From positions 1-10,825 of the forward strand of contig JAVBPB010000074.1 of the NCBI GenBank assembly GCA_031549965.1: a DNA stretch of 10,825 nucleotides. The letters run 5' to 3'. The stretch is from JAVBPB01 sp031549965. GTDB taxonomy: Bacteria; Bacillota; Clostridia; Lachnospirales; Lachnospiraceae. Under the pieces are notes generated by a model that saw nothing but the letters and a program-made list of their open reading frames with translations, searched no databases and had not been told where the DNA came from. The position numbers and the translations under genes were made by a program. Positions 7,295-10,825 of the stretch are shown in pieces (within the stretch, counting starts at the first letter, position 1; the number at the start of each line of letters is the position of its first letter).

Positions 7295-7317
7295 GGTGTT
7301 CACTTCCTTTTTTATAT

Positions 7318-7770
7318 TTAAAGTATATTGGGGTTTATTCCTATATAGATTTCTATACTTGTTAAATTGTCCTGCTTGGTTTGTACTAGATACGCACTTG
7401 TTATTGGTATTAATGAGTTTTCTTGCATGTATTTATTGACTTTTTCGATTTCAGCCATTAACAGGCTTGGATTCTCTACTTTACTATAAAGTGCATTCGT
7501 TATTTTGATTTCTTTTTTAAATTGATATGGGTGTTTGGGTTTTATTTCTTTGGTTACTGGTACTATGATTTCTACATCCATTATTTGTTCATTGTTTTGC
7601 ATTTCTATAGATATTGTAGTTGTAATTATTGTGTTGCCACTGTTGGCTAAATAGTTTTTGTATTCTGTTGTTATGTCTAATGCTGCTTTTTCAAATTCTT
7701 TTGCGGTAAATTTTCCTCTTTGAGTAATTACATTTTTTATTTTAAATTCTTGTAATGTTTTTATTTCCAC
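7318..7770 (-). CDS. Conserved hypothetical protein, 150 aa, possibly GyrI-like / DUF5085-like
   Basis: A soluble protein with no signal peptide or membrane segment, of unknown function. The start is GTG at 7770, ten bases after GAGGAG. The pattern is alternating beta strands and helices: an N-terminal strand (EFKIKNVITQR), a helix, two strands (TTTISIEM, MDVEIIVPV), a helix (SLLMAEIEKVNKYMQEN) and final strands (SAYLVQTK, SIEIYIGIN). That layout and the closing IEIYIGIN resemble GyrI/SOUL-type ligand-binding folds and, from memory, the DUF5085 family; both are weak guesses. It is the first gene of a tight group with HlyD and the TolC-like protein, suggesting a role linked to export or its control. 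A decayed paralogue lies at 9048-9232, so this gene was duplicated in this locus. Confidence 0.75.
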   Translation of the reverse strand: MEIKTLQEFKIKNVITQRGKFTAKEFEKAALDITTEYKNYLANSGNTIITTTISIEMQNNEQIMDVEIIVPVTKEIKPKHPYQFKKEIKITNALYSKVENPSLLMAEIEKVNKYMQENSLIPITSAYLVQTKQDNLTSIEIYIGINPNIL

Positions 7771-7787
7771 TTTAATTAAACTCCTCT

Positions 7788-7816
7788 TTTATAAATTTCT
7801 ATAATTCTACTAACAA
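7788..7816 (-). promoter_or_regulatory. Possible promoter ahead of the 150-aa gene
   Basis: On the minus strand TTGTTA (7816-7811) and TATAAA (7793-7788) are 17 bases apart. The expected transcript start would fall close to or inside the ribosome binding site, which weakens the call. The 142-base gap 7771-7912 holds nothing else I can support. Confidence 0.25.
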
Positions 7817-7912
7817 TTAAAAAACCATTAATTTTATATTATTTATATACGCTAAATATATCCTACGAAAAATCGTTGCTTAATGCTATAATAATTAATA
7901 TTTTCCTTATAT

Positions 7913-8572
7913 TTATTTACTTTTTACTACCAAGGTCCTAAAGATCCAATAAAATAGTATACCAAATGCCAACATGGAATATACTGTTAATAGTATACCA
8001 TCAAGATGAATTTTACCATCAATATAAATATCTTCACCACATAAACAAATTCCAAATATAACGCTTCCAATAATTGTTCTTATCTTTAGTTTATTTAAAA
8101 CTCCTTTTAAATCAGTCCCAGAGCTATTTTTTTCCTTGCCATACGATTTAATGACCACGATCAATGAGGGTATAATCCATACAGGTAAATATAAAATTGC
8201 AATAATATATCTTTTAGAAAAAAACATTACAAAGAATTCACCAATCACGTAACATAATAGACAAAATAAATAAGCTCTTGTTTCACATTTCATACTGATA
8301 TTTATTGAATTAGTGTTATTATTCTTAAAAAGATTTATTCCATATTTCCTGTTACAAAATATGGCATATACTGTAATTCCTACAATTGTAATTAACTCAA
8401 TCAAATAATCTTGATAATTGATTGTCAATAGTAATCTTTTCAAAACTGCACTAATAAAAATCAATGATAAAAATAGGTTTAGCGGTTTTGAAAATACTTT
8501 ATTATTTTCTTTAATTTTATATTTATTTATTTCTTTGCCCTCCTTTTTATTTTTAAAATCAAACATGATCAT
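7913..8572 (-). CDS. Unrecognised multi-pass membrane protein, 219 aa
   Basis: I do not recognise the family. The first ~28 residues are highly charged and cytoplasmic-looking. Six hydrophobic stretches follow at about 31-48, 57-73, 100-118, 122-142, 164-179 and 190-213, with basic loops between them and VVKSK at the end. There is no catalytic motif such as the paired E/R/H motifs of CPBP proteases. The start is uncertain: the ATG at 8572 (or the one two codons later, 8566) has only GAGAGG about 17 bases upstream, and a good GGAGGG lies inside the frame near codon 10 without a usable start after it. The 98-aa membrane protein gene ends 26 bases upstream, so translation may be coupled. Located in a bacteriocin locus, it is a candidate for immunity or export assistance, by context alone. 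Confidence 0.72.
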   Translation of the reverse strand: MIMFDFKNKKEGKEINKYKIKENNKVFSKPLNLFLSLIFISAVLKRLLLTINYQDYLIELITIVGITVYAIFCNRKYGINLFKNNNTNSINISMKCETRAYLFCLLCYVIGEFFVMFFSKRYIIAILYLPVWIIPSLIVVIKSYGKEKNSSGTDLKGVLNKLKIRTIIGSVIFGICLCGEDIYIDGKIHLDGILLTVYSMLAFGILFYWIFRTLVVKSK

Positions 8573-8598
8573 ACCAATAAGCTACTGTACACCTCTCG

Positions 8599-8895
8599 CT
8601 ATCTTTTGTTTTTCCTTTTCTTATTGTTAATTCCATTATTTATTACTAAGAAGTACCAGCAATATACAAAAACAAATGCAAATAATGGAATTCCCACATA
8701 TTCACTTATGTACTTTGATATTATTGCCGCCACACACATCGAAATCATTATTATAAAGAGAGCTATCGCAGATCTAATCATTGGTTCTTTTAGCTTATTG
8801 TTACTTTTGTTACCTTTTATCCTTTCAATCTTAGTACATATAAAATAAGAAATTATCATAGATATTGCGAGTTCCAAATACATATATTCTCCCAT
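8599..8895 (-). CDS. Unrecognised small membrane protein, 98 aa
   Basis: Three hydrophobic segments are visible: about 4-20 (YMYLELAISMIISYFIC), 41-61 (IRSAIALFIIMISMCVAAII) and 67-88 (VGIPLFAFVFVYCWYFLVI). A strongly basic loop separates the first two (KIERIKGNKSNNK), and the tail is very basic (KKRKNKR). The ATG at 8895 has AGGAG ten bases upstream; the in-frame ATG at 8883 also has GGGAG in front of it, so the protein may be 94 residues. It forms a pair with the 219-aa gene downstream (26-base gap). No family is recognised. Small basic multi-helix proteins next to class II bacteriocin genes are often immunity proteins, but nothing in the sequence proves that role here. The 152 bases upstream (8896-9047) hold no other gene I can support. 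Confidence 0.68.
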   Translation of the reverse strand: MGEYMYLELAISMIISYFICTKIERIKGNKSNNKLKEPMIRSAIALFIIMISMCVAAIISKYISEYVGIPLFAFVFVYCWYFLVINNGINNKKRKNKR

Positions 8896-9047
8896 ATAAA
8901 GTTATCTCCTAATTTAACTTTATTACTTATTTATCATTCTTTTCTTTTACTTTTTTCATATTGATTCTCATAAGTTAGCTTTCTTAACCTAATGTAATTT
9001 TACTCCATTAACTTAATTTCTGTATATATAAAATTATTTAATAATTC

Positions 9048-9232
9048 TTATATAACTTTGGTATTGCTTTCATAGTACACCGGATTGTTAACTCTACCGC
9101 AAAGAGCATTTGTTATTTTAATTTCTTTTTTAAATTGATATGGAGATTTAATCTTTATTTCTTTAGGTATCGGTACAATTAATTCTACATTACGTTTTTT
9201 ATATTAAATTCTTGTTGAAATTTTAAACTCAT
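9048..9232 (-). pseudogene. Decayed copy of the 150-aa gene at 7318-7770
   Basis: From an ATG at 9232 the translation MSLKFQQEFNIKNV matches the start of the 150-aa protein (MEIKTLQEFKIKNV). A stop follows, and after a change of frame VELIVPIPKEIKIKSPYQFK matches residues 66-85 (VEIIVPVTKEIKPKHPYQFK), going on to KEIKITNAL. Compared with its paralogue, about 151 bases (codons 15 to 65) are missing. That is not a multiple of three, which explains the frameshift. The junction has a 2-base AT shared by both sides. After NAL the similarity fades and a stop occurs at 9048; faint similarity may continue to about 9005. A GGAG lies upstream of the ATG (about 9248), so it was once a translated gene. 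Confidence 0.85.
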
Positions 9233-9251
9233 TCCTGCCTTATCTCCTTTT

Positions 9252-9380
9252 TTAATAATAAATTATTAAAAATCCCAATATTAATCCCAATATTACTCCA
9301 ATTTTAATACATTTAATGACTGTAACTTTCCATTCTTTAGTTCCAATAGTAAAGTATTTTTTTAAATTATTCATTATCAT
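9252..9380 (-). CDS. Very small single-helix membrane protein, 42 aa
   Basis: An ATG at 9380 with a perfect AGGAGG seven bases upstream opens a 42-codon frame. The product has a basic, polar front (MIMNNLKKYFTIGTKEWKV), then a hydrophobic helix from about residue 20 rich in Gly/Ile/Leu (IGVILGLILGFLIIYY) that reaches the C-terminus. There is no double-glycine leader, so it is not another bacteriocin precursor. The helix resembles that of the neighbouring 36-aa frame (GSIFGLIAGFIIVY), suggesting related proteins. Function unknown; bacteriocin immunity or a membrane helper peptide is possible. The strong ribosome site makes real translation likely. The remnant of the 150-aa gene starts 19 bases downstream. 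Confidence 0.6.
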   Translation of the reverse strand: MIMNNLKKYFTIGTKEWKVTVIKCIKIGVILGLILGFLIIYY

Positions 9381-9422
9381 ATTTCCTCCTATTTTATTAT
9401 GGCTATTATTAAATTTTATATT

Positions 9423-9456
9423 ACTAGACATCCACTTTTAAAAGTAGATGTCTAGT
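9423..9456 (-). terminator. Strong hairpin, probable terminator or mRNA-stability element
   Basis: ACTAGACATCCACTTTT and AAAAGTAGATGTCTAGT are almost perfect inverted repeats: 17 pairs, one mismatch (G-U in minus-strand RNA), no loop beyond the central bases. It follows the 36-aa frame by 2 bases. The minus-strand tail (AATATAAAATTT) is poor in T, while the plus strand continues with ATTTCTTTTT. It could end or trim the bacteriocin transcript. Confidence 0.6.
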
Positions 9457-9458
9457 AA

Positions 9459-9569
9459 CTATTTCTTTTTATTCAATTTATACACAATTATAAATCCCGC
9501 TATTAGCCCAAATATTGATCCACAAAAAATTAATTGTGGAAAAATACTTATTAGATTAATTTCATACAA
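9459..9569 (-). CDS. Possible very small membrane protein, 36 aa, TTG start
   Basis: This open frame begins at a TTG (9569) two bases after the stop of the second bacteriocin peptide; GGATAGG, inside that gene's end, could serve as its ribosome site by coupling. The 36 residues contain one hydrophobic helix (LIFCGSIFGLIAGFIIVY) and a basic tail (KLNKKK), a layout like the 42-aa protein downstream. Position directly after the bacteriocin pair is where a dedicated immunity gene is usually found. Against it: no ATG, a modest ribosome site, and short length. Function is unknown; immunity is a guess from position and topology. Confidence 0.42.
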   Translation of the reverse strand: MYEINLISIFPQLIFCGSIFGLIAGFIIVYKLNKKK

Positions 9570-9570
9570 T

Positions 9571-9750
9571 TTAGCCTATCCAGTCACTTAATGCTTGAGC
9601 TGCTTTTCCAACTAAAACCACAGCTCCTGCCACAACAGTTCCAGTTCCAACAACTATGGCTCCTGCTGCCAATACTCCAACAATAAATGGTAACCCTCCA
9701 TCTATTGCTAACATTTCATTTTCATTTAATTCTACAAATCCTTTATTCAT
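9571..9750 (-). CDS. Double-glycine-leader bacteriocin peptide, second of a class IIb-like pair, 59 aa
   Basis: The precursor starts at ATG 9750 after GGAGGG. Its 19-residue leader, ending FVELNENEMLAIDGG, fits the double-glycine consensus closely (L-8, E-12, M-13, I-16, GG). The predicted mature peptide has 40 residues (from LPFIVGVL to ALSDWIG): a long Gly/Ala/Val helix with small-residue spacings such as GVLAA and GTVVA (GxxxA) and a polar end with Trp. There is no cysteine and no modification enzyme nearby, so a plain unmodified class II bacteriocin is the best fit. It acts by inserting into target membranes, usually with a partner peptide. The partner is the gene just upstream, 12 bases away. 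Export and leader cleavage would be by the ABC exporter at the right edge. Confidence 0.82.
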   Translation of the reverse strand: MNKGFVELNENEMLAIDGGLPFIVGVLAAGAIVVGTGTVVAGAVVLVGKAAQALSDWIG

Positions 9751-9762
9751 TATTTTTCCCTC

Positions 9763-9939
9763 CTATTTTGATAATACTACTGCTCCGCCTGCTGTTAATC
9801 CCAATGCTGCCCCTGCCGCCAAACAATGACCAACAGTTACCTGTACTCCCCATATTACAAATAATACAGGACCAAATTCACCACCCACTTGATACATTTC
9901 ATCTTCACTTAATTCTTGAAATCCATTAATAAATTCCAT
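9763..9939 (-). CDS. Double-glycine-leader bacteriocin peptide, first of a class IIb-like pair, 58 aa
   Basis: The precursor starts at ATG 9939, after AGGAGG. The 20-residue leader ends FQELSEDEMYQVGG, closely matching its neighbour's leader, so one exporter should cut both. The predicted mature peptide has 38 residues (EFGPVLFVIWG... to VVLSK). Its second half carries two overlapping GxxxG motifs (GAALGLTAG, mature 23-31), the hallmark by which paired class IIb peptides pack helix to helix in the target membrane. A single Cys (mature 19) cannot form an internal disulfide. The stop overlaps the ribosome site region of the next gene, so the two are made in step. No antisense frame on the plus strand here is convincing. 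The 99 bases upstream hold a hairpin but no clear promoter. Confidence 0.82.
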   Translation of the reverse strand: MEFINGFQELSEDEMYQVGGEFGPVLFVIWGVQVTVGHCLAAGAALGLTAGGAVVLSK

Positions 9940-9986
9940 CTTTTATCCTCCTAAAATTTTAGTAATTAATTTTTTTATATATGTAA

Positions 9987-10014
9987 CAACTCATTTCGTG
10001 CACTAAAAGAGTTG
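9987..10014 (-). other. Hairpin between the ABC exporter and bacteriocin genes
   Basis: On the minus strand CAACTC and GAGTTG enclose a 16-base middle containing GTGCAC; pairing can continue imperfectly (TTT/AAA, GT/AC). It lies 25 bases past the exporter stop and 48 bases before the first bacteriocin gene. With no T-run after it (TTACATATATAAAA), it is more likely an RNA-processing or partial-termination element than a full terminator. Confidence 0.4.
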
Positions 10015-10038
10015 GATACACCATAAATATAATTTTTC

Positions 10039-10825
10039 TTACGCCACCTGCTGTTTCCACAACTTAGCATACTGCCCATCAATCTCAATCAACTCCTCAT
10101 GCCCTCCTTTCTCCAAAATCCTTCCATTTTCCAATACATAAATGGTATCACATCTTCTAATAGTACTTAATCTATGTGCAATTATAATAGTTGTCATTCC
10201 CTCACTATATTCCTCTATAGTTTTTTCAATTGCTCTTTCAGTTATTGAATCCAAATTACTTGTCGCCTCATCCAATATTAAAATATCTGGTTTCTTTAAG
10301 ATTGCTCTTGCAATTGCAAGTCTTTGCCTTTGACCTCCTGATAAGTTAGATCCATTTTCTTCAAGCCTTGTTTCATACCTTAATGGAAGTTCATTAATAA
10401 AATCATGGGCTTTCGCCTTTTTTGAAGCTTCTATAACTTCCTCAGGAGTTATCCCATCTAATCCAAGCATTAAATTCTCCATAATTGTACCGCTAAATAG
10501 AAATGTTTCCTGTGGTATGTATGCTATTTTATCCCTTAATACATCAGTATTAAGGTCTTTAATATTATTATCATTTATTAAAATATCACCTTTTTCAACT
10601 TGGTATAAATTTAACAAAAGTTTAGCCAATGTTGTCTTTCCAGAACCGCTTTCTCCAACTAATGCAATCTTTTCTCCTTGTCTGATATTCAATGATATAT
10701 CCTCTAATACCGTTCTTCTTGTACCATATCTAAAAGTTAAATTCTTTATCTTAATATCCCCTCTTATAGTTTCTGGCTTTAACTTTTTATTTTGATCTAT
10801 CTTTTCTTCTTCTAAATCTAAGATT
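10039..10825 (-). CDS. ABC exporter, ATP-binding domain (partial; probable C39-type bacteriocin exporter)
   Basis: Only the C-terminal ~261 residues are in the window; the membrane and N-terminal parts lie beyond the right edge. The frame is open to the edge (ILDLEEEKID... IKIKNLTFRYGTRRTVLEDISL), so a TTG at 10692 is not the start. All ATPase motifs are present: Walker A GESGSGKTT (near 10656-10630), Q-loop IPQETFLFSGTI, signature LSGGQRQRLAIARA (near 10344), Walker B DILILDEATSNLDS (near 10284) and switch His in IIAHRLSTIRRCD. The spacing and wording are those of peptide exporters of the PCAT/LagD/ComA class. A C39 peptidase domain at its N-terminus is expected, because GG-leader peptides are encoded immediately downstream, but it cannot be seen. 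It likely also exports the pheromone, and couples to the HlyD and TolC-like proteins. Confidence 0.9.
   Translation of the reverse strand, partial: ILDLEEEKIDQNKKLKPETIRGDIKIKNLTFRYGTRRTVLEDISLNIRQGEKIALVGESGSGKTTLAKLLLNLYQVEKGDILINDNNIKDLNTDVLRDKIAYIPQETFLFSGTIMENLMLGLDGITPEEVIEASKKAKAHDFINELPLRYETRLEENGSNLSGGQRQRLAIARAILKKPDILILDEATSNLDSITERAIEKTIEEYSEGMTTIIIAHRLSTIRRCDTIYVLENGRILEKGGHEELIEIDGQYAKLWKQQVA

Noticed and set aside
8905..9047. 14-codon minus-strand frame (MRINMKKVKEKNDK) upstream of the 98-aa gene
   Set aside because: No ribosome site, low complexity and too short to support.
9687..9929. Plus-strand open frame of 80 codons, Leu/Pro-rich
   Set aside because: It is antisense to both bacteriocin genes, of low-complexity composition, and has no convincing ribosome site; the minus-strand genes explain the DNA.
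9571..9939. Lantibiotic or circular bacteriocin
   Set aside because: One peptide has a single Cys and the other none, no LanB/LanM/LanC-like or circularisation genes are seen, and GG leaders with GxxxG motifs fit an unmodified pair better.
10039..10692. ABC protein starting at the TTG at 10692
   Set aside because: The frame stays open to the window edge with typical linker and A-loop sequence upstream (LTFRYGTRRTVLEDISL), so this TTG is internal.

Overview
The window is very AT-rich, has strong AGGAGG-type ribosome binding sites and uses TTG/GTG starts freely. Its gene families (LytTR-type regulator, HPK10-type kinase, double-glycine peptides, C39-type exporter) point to a low-GC Firmicute, most likely a Clostridium-like anaerobe. 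This is inferred from composition and gene content only; no ribosomal or other marker gene is present.

Layout. (1) Positions 1-501, minus strand: the start of a response regulator that runs off the left edge, preceded by a 48-residue peptide gene with a double-glycine leader and a 19-residue amphipathic product. It looks like a secreted pheromone precursor. (2) 608-2728: a complete 2121-bp IS1634-like insertion sequence with a 610-aa DDE transposase, 17-bp terminal inverted repeats and an unusually long (38/39-bp) target duplication. (3) 2800-4110, plus strand: an HPK10/AgrC/ComD-type sensor kinase, originally divergent from the pheromone gene. The element landed in the shared promoter region, and its long duplication gave each flank a copy. 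(4) 4231-7770, minus strand: a TolC-like secreted coiled-coil protein that seems to lack beta-barrel segments, a long HlyD-type adaptor and a 150-aa protein of unknown function. (5) 7913-8895: two unrecognised membrane proteins. (6) 9048-9569: a decayed copy of the 150-aa gene and two very small single-helix membrane proteins. (7) 9571-9939: two adjacent double-glycine-leader peptides that look like a class IIb (two-peptide) bacteriocin. (8) 10039 to the right edge: the ATP-binding half of an ABC exporter.

How the parts may work together. The likely reading is a quorum-regulated bacteriocin locus. The ABC exporter, probably with an N-terminal C39 peptidase outside the window, would trim and export the two bacteriocin peptides and the pheromone, with HlyD and the TolC-like protein extending the path across the wall. 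The pheromone would be sensed by the kinase, which would phosphorylate the response regulator. The small membrane proteins are candidates for self-immunity. The most unusual points are the tripartite-like HlyD/TolC arrangement in what appears to be a monoderm, and the IS inserted between pheromone and kinase genes with duplication of the regulatory region.
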